Origin: Firmicutes bacterium UBA5420 | GTDB taxonomy: Bacteria; Bacillota; Limnochordia; Darwinibacteriales; Darwinibacteriaceae | Reading direction: 5' to 3' | Length of the DNA: 5,389 nucleotides | Assembly (NCBI GenBank): GCA_002409455.1 | Contig: DHNI01000157.1 | Span: 17,280-22,668 of the forward strand | Shown: positions 1 through 5,389 of the stretch, one piece after another | Layout of the letters: each line of letters starts with the position of its first letter | Numbering within the stretch: the stretch's first letter is position 1 | Notes under the pieces: model-generated | What the model saw: only the letters and a program-made list of their open reading frames with translations | Told to the model about the DNA's origin: nothing | Database searches by the model: none | Position numbers and translations under genes: made by a program

Positions 1-942
1 GGGGTTCGTGTGTACGAGTTTGCAATTGGATTTGGACCTGCACTAGGAAGTATAAAAAGGGGTGATACGAAGTACTCGCTTCGGGCTTTTCCTTTGGGTG
101 GGTTTGTGAAAATGGCAGGTATGGACGAACCCTCTGATGATCAGGAGGAAGTTTCTGAGGATGATGCGGGTAGCTTTAACAACAAAAGTCTGCCTTGGCG
201 CTTAGGTACAATTGCTGCGGGGCCACTTATGAACTTCGTATTCGCCATTGTCCTTTTTGTGCTCTATTTTATGCTTATTGCGGTGCCGCCAACGATTACC
301 TTTGTGGAGCCCCAATCGCCTGGAGAAGTAGCAGGCTTTATGCCAGGTGACCTATTTGTGTCTGTCAACGGCGAAAGCGTAGATAGTTCAGAGAGAATCG
401 TGGAGTTAATTGGATTGTCAGCGGGGCAAGAAATGCAGGTGGTGGTGCGCCGCCAGCAACAATTATTGACAATTCTGGTGACCCCAGAAGCCCGTGACGG
501 CCTGGGTAGAGTGGGGATCAGCATTGATTCTAAGCCGCAATATCCTTTTTTCACTAGTTTGCGTGCAGGTGTGACCCAAACCTGGGGGTTGACCACTCAG
601 TTGATTACCGATATTGGTAACATGATTACTGGAAAGACCAAGGTTGAAGTATCGGGCCCCATCGGTATTGTCCAGATCGTAGGAGAGACTGCCCGTCATG
701 GGTTGCCCAACTTGTTAATCTTAGCCATTATCCTCAACATCAATTTGGGATTGCTCAATTTGCTTCCCGTTCCTGTCTTAGATGGTGGTTGGATTCTTAT
801 TCTACTTCTTGAAGCGGTGCGCGGTAAGCCTTTGGCTCCAGAAACAAGGGGCATTGTCCAGTTTATTGGTCTGGCCCTTTTGATGGCTTTGATGCTTTTC
901 GCGACATTCAAGGATCTAACGCGTATCAACCTTTTTTCCTAG
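1..942 (+). CDS. rseP: RseP/RasP-family site-2 zinc metalloprotease, 5'-truncated
   Basis: Intramembrane protease of the M50 family, which cleaves transmembrane substrates such as anti-sigma factors or remnant signal peptides within the membrane. The reading frame is open from base 1, so the gene begins off the left edge; the 313 visible residues lack roughly the first 30, which would carry the HExxH zinc motif. Visible: the family signature EFAIGFGP at residues 6-13, FPLGGFVKMAG at about 30-40, a hydrophobic segment after GPLMNF (about 75-95), a single PDZ-like domain (about 100-175, with the SPGEVAGFMPGD carboxylate-loop region), and a C-terminal membrane region containing NLLPVPVLDGG, in which D261 is the expected third zinc ligand. 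A last hydrophobic helix lies near 285-300. The residue after LDGG is W264, where R or H is usual. It lies 16 bases upstream of ispG, probably in one operon. Family assignment is firm; the substrate is unknown. Confidence 0.95.
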   Translation, partial: GVRVYEFAIGFGPALGSIKRGDTKYSLRAFPLGGFVKMAGMDEPSDDQEEVSEDDAGSFNNKSLPWRLGTIAAGPLMNFVFAIVLFVLYFMLIAVPPTITFVEPQSPGEVAGFMPGDLFVSVNGESVDSSERIVELIGLSAGQEMQVVVRRQQQLLTILVTPEARDGLGRVGISIDSKPQYPFFTSLRAGVTQTWGLTTQLITDIGNMITGKTKVEVSGPIGIVQIVGETARHGLPNLLILAIILNINLGLLNLLPVPVLDGGWILILLLEAVRGKPLAPETRGIVQFIGLALLMALMLFATFKDLTRINLFS

Positions 943-944
943 AC

Positions 945-950
945 AAGGAG
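945..950 (+). promoter_or_regulatory. Ribosome binding site deciding the ispG start
   Basis: AAGGAG lies 8 bases before the ATG at 959, an ideal spacing. It settles the start: an in-frame GTG at 950 would add three residues but overlaps the last base of this site and has no site of its own. Confidence 0.85.
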
Positions 951-958
951 TGTGTAGG

Positions 959-2014
959 ATGCGACACTTAACGCGCCAAGTAATGGTTGGAGACGTGCCC
1001 ATTGGGGCGGGAGCGCCAATTACAGTACAGTCTATGACCAACACTGATACCAGAAATGTCTTGGCCACAATGACACAAATTGAAGCACTAGCCGCGGCCG
1101 GATGCGATATTGTGCGAGTTGCGGTACCCGATAAAGAGGCTGCTGAAGCTTTATTTAAACTTGTACCAGAGAGCCCTTTACCAGTTGTTGCCGATATTCA
1201 CTTCGATCACCGCTTGGCCTTAACGTCTTTGGAGGCGGGGGTTCATAAGCTCCGCCTCAATCCGGGTAATATCGGCTCAGAGCAAAGAGTGCTTGAGGTG
1301 GTCAAAGCGGCCCAAGAAAGGCAGGTTCCTATTCGTATCGGGGTTAACTCAGGTTCGGTATCGAAACCTTTGCTCGCTAAATACGGAAGGACAGCAAAGG
1401 CCATGGTAGAAAGTGCCCTAGAGCACGTTGCCATATTTGAACGGCTCAATTTTCACGACATCGTTGTTTCGCTGAAAGCTACCGAAATCGGCATGACGGT
1501 TGAAGCTTATGAAGAACTGAGCAGGCGTGTTTCGTATCCAACGCATTTGGGAATCACCGAGGCGGGTACGAAATGGTTTGGTACAGTGAAATCAGCTGCT
1601 GGTCTTGGAGCTCTTTTATCGCGAGGCCTAGGCGATACACTTCGAGTATCGTTAACGGCCGATCCCGTTGAGGAAGTAAAAGTGGGTTGGGCAATTTTAT
1701 CAAGTTTGGGCTTGCGCCAGAGGGGTCCGATCTTTATTTCTTGTCCTACTTGTGGAAGAACGGAGATCGATTTAGAAGGAATAGCTGCAGAAGTGGAGAA
1801 ACGACTAAGTGACTTTCCCCTGCCCATTACCATCGCGGTCATGGGTTGCGTCGTAAATGGACCTGGCGAAGCGAGGTCTGCTGATCTAGGCATCACAGGG
1901 GGTAAGGGCGTGGGGCTCATTTTCCGCCATGGGCAGATTTTACGCAAGGTGCCAGAAGGTGAATTGGTGGATGCTTTGGTTCTCGAAGCTAACAAGCTGC
2001 TTGCAGAAAGATAG
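959..2014 (+). CDS. ispG: 4-hydroxy-3-methylbut-2-enyl-diphosphate synthase (IspG/GcpE)
   Basis: Cytosolic [4Fe-4S] enzyme of the MEP (non-mevalonate) isoprenoid pathway. It reductively converts 2-C-methyl-D-erythritol 2,4-cyclodiphosphate to HMBPP with electrons from flavodoxin or ferredoxin. The 351-residue product is the usual length of the short bacterial form, without the extra insert domain seen in plants. The N-terminal TIM-barrel part shows VQSMTNTDT (23-31), ADIHFD (78-83), RLNPGNIG (99-106), RIGVNSGS (126-133) and GITEAG (198-203). The C-terminal cluster domain has cysteines C262 and C265 in SCPTCGRTEID, C297 in MGCVVNGPGEA, and E304. The spacing matches the three cysteines and one glutamate that hold the cluster in characterised bacterial enzymes. 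ATG 959 is chosen because of the well-placed AAGGAG. It sits 16 bases after rseP and 11 before proS. In many Bacillota dxr, another gene of this pathway, lies just upstream of rseP, but that would be outside the window. Confidence 0.97.
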   Translation: MRHLTRQVMVGDVPIGAGAPITVQSMTNTDTRNVLATMTQIEALAAAGCDIVRVAVPDKEAAEALFKLVPESPLPVVADIHFDHRLALTSLEAGVHKLRLNPGNIGSEQRVLEVVKAAQERQVPIRIGVNSGSVSKPLLAKYGRTAKAMVESALEHVAIFERLNFHDIVVSLKATEIGMTVEAYEELSRRVSYPTHLGITEAGTKWFGTVKSAAGLGALLSRGLGDTLRVSLTADPVEEVKVGWAILSSLGLRQRGPIFISCPTCGRTEIDLEGIAAEVEKRLSDFPLPITIAVMGCVVNGPGEARSADLGITGGKGVGLIFRHGQILRKVPEGELVDALVLEANKLLAER

Positions 2015-2018
2015 GGGA
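2013..2018 (+). promoter_or_regulatory. Ribosome binding site of proS
   Basis: AGGGGA overlaps the ispG stop codon and lies 7 bases before ATG 2026. That spacing favours 2026 over the in-frame ATG at 2032, which would be 13 bases away. The overlap with the ispG stop suggests translational coupling. Confidence 0.7.
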
Positions 2019-2025
2019 TACGCTA

Positions 2026-3744
2026 ATGTACATGTCGCAATTATACTCGCCTACACTAAGAGAGACTCCGTCTGAGGCTGAGATTATTAGTCATAAACTT
2101 ATGCTCAGGGCCGGACTTTTGCGCCGGTCGGCCGCGGGAGTCTATGCATTTCTTCCCTTGGGGTTGCGCGTTATCCGTAAGGTCGAACAGATCATCCGCG
2201 AAGAAATGAACGCAATTGATGGGCAAGAAGTGCTACTACCGATTATTCAACCTTCTGAGCTCTGGGAAGAATCAGGGCGCTGGAGCGATTATGGCGACGA
2301 AATGTTTCGCCTTAGAGACCGGCAAGGGCGGCAGTTTTGCCTTGGCCCTACTCATGAGGAGATCATTACCGCGTTAGTGCGCTCTGAGGTGCGTTCGTAC
2401 AGACAGCTCCCTCTGCGGCTCTATCAGATTCAAAACAAGTATCGCGATGAAATGAGGCCCCGTTTTGGATTGATGCGAGGCCGTGAGTTTATTATGAAGG
2501 ATATGTACTCCTTTGATCGTGATAACGAAGGCCTCGACGAGAGTTATTGGGCAGCATACCATGCTTACAAGCGTATCTTCGAACGTTGTGGTGTAGATGC
2601 TCATCCTGTTGAAGCCGATTCAGGTGCAATCGGGGGAGATGTGACCCACGAGTTTATGGTTCTGGCCGAATCAGGCGAAGATTTGGTTCTGTTTTGCGCA
2701 GAATGTGCATACGCTGCTAACGCAGAACGTGCCGAAGGTGTTAGAGAGCCTGGCGGCACCGAGAATAAAGCAGCCTTAGGGGCGCTCGAGACGGTTCCCA
2801 CTCCTGGGGCAAGTACCATTGAGCAGATTAGTGCGTTCTTGGGTGTGCAGCCGCAAGACTGTATCAAGACACTTTTATATGTGGCCGATGGAACTCCTGT
2901 GGCAGCTCTAGTGCGGGGTGATCACAACCTGAATGAGATTAAGCTGCGGAAACTGCTGAACTGTGAGACACTTGATTTAGCCGATGACGAGACAATTTTC
3001 GAGGTTACAGGGGCCAGAGTAGGTTTTGCAGGACCTGTAGGGCTGACGATCCCCCTTTATGCCGATTATGCCATAGAACATATGCAAAACGCAGTCGTTG
3101 GCGCCAACAGCGACGATCAGCACTGTGTCAACGCTAATTTGGATCGTGATTTCCAAGTGACAGCCTTTGCTGATTTGAGAATAACCCAGCCAGGCGATCC
3201 CTGCCCGCGCTGCTCTGGTACGTTGCAAGGGGCTCGGGGCATTGAAGTAGGACAGGTCTTCAAGCTCGGTACTAAGTATTCCAGCGCTATGGGAGCAACC
3301 TTCTTAGAGGAAAATGGAGCCGAAACGCCTTTGATCATGGGATGTTATGGTATCGGCGTGGGCCGTACTGTGGCTGCAGTTATCGAGAAGAATTATGACG
3401 AAGACGGGATTATCTGGCCCTTGTCCATCGCACCTTACCAGGTTATTGTGGTTCCGGTCAGTATGAAAGACCAAGCACAGGCCGAAGCGGCTCAGAGGCT
3501 CTATGATGAGCTTATGGCGGAAGGTGTTGAAGTGGTTTTAGATGATCGAAATGAACGTCCAGGTGTAAAGTTTAAAGACGCCGACTTGATTGGCTTTCCC
3601 ATCCGCGTTACAATTGGCTCGAAATCCTTGGATAAAGGGGAAATGGAGATTACGCTACGTCGCACGAAAAAGAAAATAAGCGTACCTCTGGAGGACATTG
3701 TGCCTACAATCAAGGGTCTTATAAAGGATGGCGAAACTCTGTGA
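2026..3744 (+). CDS. proS: Prolyl-tRNA synthetase, bacterial type with editing domain
   Basis: Class II aminoacyl-tRNA synthetase that attaches proline to tRNA-Pro in the cytosol and hydrolyses mischarged Ala-tRNA-Pro. At 572 residues it is the standard length of the bacterial ProS type. The catalytic core has the motif 1 region (FLPLGLRVIRKVEQII), motif 2 at about 138-160 (RDEMRPRFG at 140-148, then REFIMKDMYSFD) and motif 3 near 441-455 (GIGVGRT, R447). The inserted YbaK-like editing domain spans about 225-405. It contains CIKTLLY with K281, at the place of the lysine important for editing in the E. coli enzyme, and LVRGDHNLNEIK. CxxC pairs C224/C227 and C393/C396 flank the insert. The anticodon-binding domain occupies about 468-572 (YQVIVVPVS, DDRNERPGVKFKDADLIGFP). 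The stop overlaps the next gene's GTG by 4 bases, so the two are probably translationally coupled. No key residue appears lost. Confidence 0.98.
   Translation: MYMSQLYSPTLRETPSEAEIISHKLMLRAGLLRRSAAGVYAFLPLGLRVIRKVEQIIREEMNAIDGQEVLLPIIQPSELWEESGRWSDYGDEMFRLRDRQGRQFCLGPTHEEIITALVRSEVRSYRQLPLRLYQIQNKYRDEMRPRFGLMRGREFIMKDMYSFDRDNEGLDESYWAAYHAYKRIFERCGVDAHPVEADSGAIGGDVTHEFMVLAESGEDLVLFCAECAYAANAERAEGVREPGGTENKAALGALETVPTPGASTIEQISAFLGVQPQDCIKTLLYVADGTPVAALVRGDHNLNEIKLRKLLNCETLDLADDETIFEVTGARVGFAGPVGLTIPLYADYAIEHMQNAVVGANSDDQHCVNANLDRDFQVTAFADLRITQPGDPCPRCSGTLQGARGIEVGQVFKLGTKYSSAMGATFLEENGAETPLIMGCYGIGVGRTVAAVIEKNYDEDGIIWPLSIAPYQVIVVPVSMKDQAQAEAAQRLYDELMAEGVEVVLDDRNERPGVKFKDADLIGFPIRVTIGSKSLDKGEMEITLRRTKKKISVPLEDIVPTIKGLIKDGETL
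3723..3729 (+). promoter_or_regulatory. Weak ribosome binding site for the glycosyltransferase GTG start
   Basis: AAAGGAT lies about 11 bases before GTG 3741, inside the end of proS. The site is moderate and slightly far, so initiation probably depends partly on ribosomes finishing proS at the overlapping GTGA. Confidence 0.5.
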
Positions 3745-4400
3745 GTGTTGCTGCTATTGTCCCAGCTTACAACGAAGAGCAGACCATTGGCGGGGTTGTA
3801 GAAGCTTTGCTTTCTTGCCCTGTGATTGATGAGATCATAGTAGTCAGTGATGGTTCTACAGATGATACAGTATCCGTGGCTTCAAGGTATCCTGTTAAGG
3901 TGGTGGCGTTGCAGCAGAATGTGGGCAAGGGTGGGGCTATGAAAGCAGGATCCACTCACACTGCATGTGATGTGCTGCTCTTTGTCGATGCAGATTTGGT
4001 TGGCCTGCAAACAAGCCATATCCACGCTCTTGTGGAGCCGGTTGTATCAGGCCGAACTGCCATGAGTATCGGCGTTTTTTCCGATGGACGTGTTTCTACT
4101 GATCTGGCCCAGAAGATTGCGCCTTCGCTCTCGGGGCAGCGTGCAGTGAGGAAGGATGTATTTGACGCGGTTCCGAAGCTCGAAGATAGTCGCTTCGGCG
4201 TGGAGGTAGCACTAACGCAGTATGCTGAGCGTCATGGTATCGCTATTGTGCGCGTCACGTTGCCGTGTGTTTCCCAAGTGACAAAAGAGGAAAAAAGGGG
4301 ATTGATTCTAGGATTACAAGCACGCATGGAGATGTATAGGGATATCGTGCGTTCCATGCTCCCCGGTAAGAAAGTACAAGAAGATTATGATGACGAGTAG
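3741..4400 (+). CDS. GT-A fold glycosyltransferase, family 2-like
   Basis: Nucleotide-sugar-dependent glycosyltransferase; donor and acceptor cannot be read from the sequence. The 219-residue product opens directly into the fold: AAIVPAYNEEQTIGGVV (4-20), IIVVSDGSTDDT (32-43), NVGKGGAMKAG (60-70) and LLFVDADL with the metal-binding DxD at 83-85. The acceptor half has LSGQRAVRKDVF (130-141) and SRFGVEVALTQYAERHG (150-166), the pattern seen in small soluble polyprenyl-phosphate sugar transferases and in glucosyl-3-phosphoglycerate synthase-like enzymes. There is no membrane helix, and the tail is charged and ends acidic (DYDDE), so the protein is probably cytosolic or peripheral. GTG 3741 is the chosen start because it overlaps the proS stop as GTGA and precedes the conserved first strand by only two or three codons. 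Its place between proS and polC is unusual, since those genes are commonly adjacent in Bacillota. A terminator-like hairpin follows. The fold is certain; the function is open. Confidence 0.88.
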   Translation: MSVAAIVPAYNEEQTIGGVVEALLSCPVIDEIIVVSDGSTDDTVSVASRYPVKVVALQQNVGKGGAMKAGSTHTACDVLLFVDADLVGLQTSHIHALVEPVVSGRTAMSIGVFSDGRVSTDLAQKIAPSLSGQRAVRKDVFDAVPKLEDSRFGVEVALTQYAERHGIAIVRVTLPCVSQVTKEEKRGLILGLQARMEMYRDIVRSMLPGKKVQEDYDDE

Positions 4401-4422
4401 TTTTAACGAGCCATACAGGTTC

Positions 4423-4447
4423 GGGCCCTTAGGGGCTCATCTTTTTT
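4423..4447 (+). terminator. Intrinsic terminator-like hairpin between the glycosyltransferase gene and polC
   Basis: Bases 4423-4428 (GGGCCC) pair with 4433-4438 (GGGCTC) in a 6-bp stem with one G-U pair, closed by a TTAG tetraloop. ATC and then six T (4442-4447) follow. It lies 22 bases after the glycosyltransferase stop, the normal place for a rho-independent terminator. The stem is short but GC-rich. The polC ribosome binding site starts at the next base, so read-through or attenuation rather than full termination is possible. Confidence 0.65.
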
Positions 4448-4455
4448 GGAGGTGA
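4448..4455 (+). promoter_or_regulatory. Strong ribosome binding site deciding the polC TTG start
   Basis: GGAGGTGA is a near-perfect match to the 16S anti-Shine-Dalgarno sequence; the GGAGG core ends 7 bases before TTG 4460. In frame, a TAG at 4430 limits the gene upstream, and no ATG or GTG lies between it and 4460. The only other nearby choice is TTG 4469, which is too far from the site. Confidence 0.85.
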
Positions 4456-4459
4456 TTTT

Positions 4460-5389
4460 TTGGCTTCCTTGTATCTTGAGCCTGATGACAGACATTATCT
4501 CGCCTCTTTGAGCTCCCATCCCATCGCACAGAAAGTGGAGATTGTGGAAATTGGGGTGGATGCCGAAAATAGGGAATGGACGTTCTTCTTAAAAGGGGAA
4601 CCCCAAGGCGATGAACGGCTTTGGGATGAGCTATCCCAGGCTGTTCGAAATTTGGTGCCCGAGGTTTTACGTGTTCGTTTTGAGTGGACGATGGAGTCCA
4701 CGGAATCGGATGAGCTGTATCTGCAAAAAGCCATAAAACAGGTGAATATGGTCGAAAACAGTCCCCTTGTTTCAGAGAACAAGGGTATAAGTGGTGTGCC
4801 TAAGTATAATCGCCGCAAGCGAAGCCTGCTCACAAGTTCAATTGGTGGACAGGCTGTGCCTATCGTTGATCTACAGGAAGAAGAACGAGGTGTCGTAATC
4901 TGTGGTGAGGTTGTGTCCTTTGAATCTAGGTTGACACGCACAGGTAAGACTCTCATTATGTTTGACCTGTGTGATGGTACCGATAGTCTCAGTTGCAAGG
5001 CATTTCTCGACGAGCCGGAAGATCTCGGTATCAAGAAAGGTAAATGGCTCAAGGTGCGCGGCAACTTGCAATTTCAGTCCTTTGATAATCAGCTAGCGCT
5101 CATGGTTCAGGGCTTGACTGCTGCTGATGCTCCGCCTGCGCTCACCGATGATGCAAAGGTGAAAAGAGTGGAGTTACATCTACACACGAAGATGAGCGGG
5201 CTCGATGGCACGATCGATGTGGCCGATGTAGTGAAACTGGCTTCTTCCCTCGGTCACGAATCCTTGGCTATTACAGATCATGGGGTCATTCAAGCCTTTC
5301 CAGATGCCCATAGCGCCGGTAAGAAATATGGAGTGAAAATTATCTATGGCGTAGAAGGCTACTTAGTCGATGTGGCCGATGTAGTGAAA
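4460..5389 (+). CDS. polC: DNA polymerase III PolC-type alpha subunit, 3'-truncated
   Basis: Gram-positive replicative DNA polymerase with built-in 3'-5' exonuclease; full-length proteins are about 1,400 residues, so only the first fifth (310 codons) is here. Visible in order: a poorly conserved N-terminal domain (about 1-120) and a basic linker (PKYNRRKRS) near 114-122. An OB-fold nucleic-acid-binding domain follows at about 144-217 (GVVICGEVVSFE, LIMFDLCDGTDSLSCKAF, WLKVRGNLQFQSFDNQ). Then comes the start of the PHP domain, with VELHLHTKMS (H240, H242), ITDHGVIQAFPDA (D273, H274) and YGVEGYLVD (E299), so the first metal-site residues look intact. TTG 4460 is set by the strong ribosome binding site. 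The last seven residues, VADVVK after D304, copy residues 253-259 and do not match the usual continuation into the exonuclease insertion; see findings. PHP, OB and neighbour order together distinguish it from DnaE. Confidence 0.93.
   Translation, partial: MASLYLEPDDRHYLASLSSHPIAQKVEIVEIGVDAENREWTFFLKGEPQGDERLWDELSQAVRNLVPEVLRVRFEWTMESTESDELYLQKAIKQVNMVENSPLVSENKGISGVPKYNRRKRSLLTSSIGGQAVPIVDLQEEERGVVICGEVVSFESRLTRTGKTLIMFDLCDGTDSLSCKAFLDEPEDLGIKKGKWLKVRGNLQFQSFDNQLALMVQGLTAADAPPALTDDAKVKRVELHLHTKMSGLDGTIDVADVVKLASSLGHESLAITDHGVIQAFPDAHSAGKKYGVKIIYGVEGYLVDVADVVK
5214..5236. repeat. Direct repeat copy 1 (23 bases, exact)
   Basis: This segment inside the PHP domain of polC encodes DVADVVK (residues 253-259) and is identical over 23 bases to 5367-5389. 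Here the residues fit the normal PHP helix that follows HTKMSGLDG, so this copy looks like the native one. Confidence 0.9.
5367..5389. repeat. Direct repeat copy 2, ending at the last base of the window
   Basis: Exact copy of 5214-5236, 153 bases (51 codons) downstream and in the same reading frame, so it again encodes DVADVVK. The base before each copy differs (A against G). The copy reaches the final base, so its true right end is unknown. A duplicate at a sequence edge may be an assembly artefact. Confidence 0.9.

Noticed and set aside
10..12. GTG as the start of the rseP gene
   Set aside because: The frame is open from base 1 and the protein lacks the HExxH helix that must precede it, so the gene enters from outside and this GTG is an internal valine codon.
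950..952. GTG as an earlier ispG start
   Set aside because: It overlaps the AAGGAG site that serves ATG 959, and it would add only three non-conserved residues.
1507..1995. Antisense reading frame (162 codons) opposite ispG
   Set aside because: It runs opposite the most conserved part of ispG, has no recognisable domain and no ribosome binding site that I can see.
2032..2034. In-frame ATG as the proS start
   Set aside because: It is 13 bases from the AGGGGA site against 7 for ATG 2026, and close homologues often begin with a short MxMS-type N-terminus.
4408..4438. Possible riboswitch or antiterminator ahead of polC
   Set aside because: The only competing pairing is 5 bp across a 21-base loop in a 59-base spacer; there is no room for a ligand-binding domain and no recognised riboswitch motif.
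4931..4959. TTGACA with a 17-base spacer and CATTAT, promoter-like
   Set aside because: It lies inside the OB-fold coding region of polC, where the residues are conserved; the -10 is only a 4 of 6 match and no downstream gene start needs it.
4495..5064. Long antisense reading frame (189 codons) opposite polC
   Set aside because: It lies wholly opposite the recognised polC frame; its composition is serine- and arginine-rich without any known motif, as expected of a shadow frame.

Overview
The window reads as a conserved housekeeping block from a member of the Bacillota (Firmicutes), probably a Clostridia- or Limnochordia-like lineage with roughly balanced base composition. The main evidence is a start of the Gram-positive replicative polymerase PolC at the 3' end. 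The gene order rseP-ispG-proS-polC, with tight spacing and strong Shine-Dalgarno sites, is also typical of that phylum. The exact lineage cannot be fixed from this window.

Layout, all on the + strand: (1) 1-942, the 3' nine-tenths or so of an RseP/RasP-type site-2 protease, with the N-terminal HExxH helix missing off the left edge; (2) 959-2014, complete ispG, the iron-sulfur enzyme of the MEP isoprenoid pathway; (3) 2026-3744, complete proS, a full-length bacterial prolyl-tRNA synthetase with its inserted editing domain; (4) 3741-4400, a family 2-like GT-A glycosyltransferase that overlaps the proS stop by 4 bases; (5) 4401-4459, a short spacer holding a hairpin plus T-run followed at once by a near-perfect ribosome binding site; (6) 4460-5389, the first 310 codons of polC from a TTG start, covering the N-terminal domain, the OB fold and the first part of the PHP domain, running off the right edge.

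Gaps of 16 and 11 bases and one 4-base overlap suggest that rseP, ispG, proS and the glycosyltransferase gene are co-transcribed. The themes are membrane proteolysis, isoprenoid precursor supply, translation and, through the glycosyltransferase, possibly envelope or small-molecule glycosylation. polC is separated from them by a terminator-like hairpin that leaves no room for a promoter downstream of it.

I see no clearly new biological system here. The points most worth a second look are the exact 23-base direct repeat whose second copy ends on the last base of the window and replaces sequence expected to be conserved in PolC (possibly an assembly error at a contig end), the glycosyltransferase inserted between proS and polC, and the terminator/RBS arrangement ahead of polC. 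No tRNA, rRNA, CRISPR array or mobile element was seen, and no stretch over 300 bases lacks a gene.
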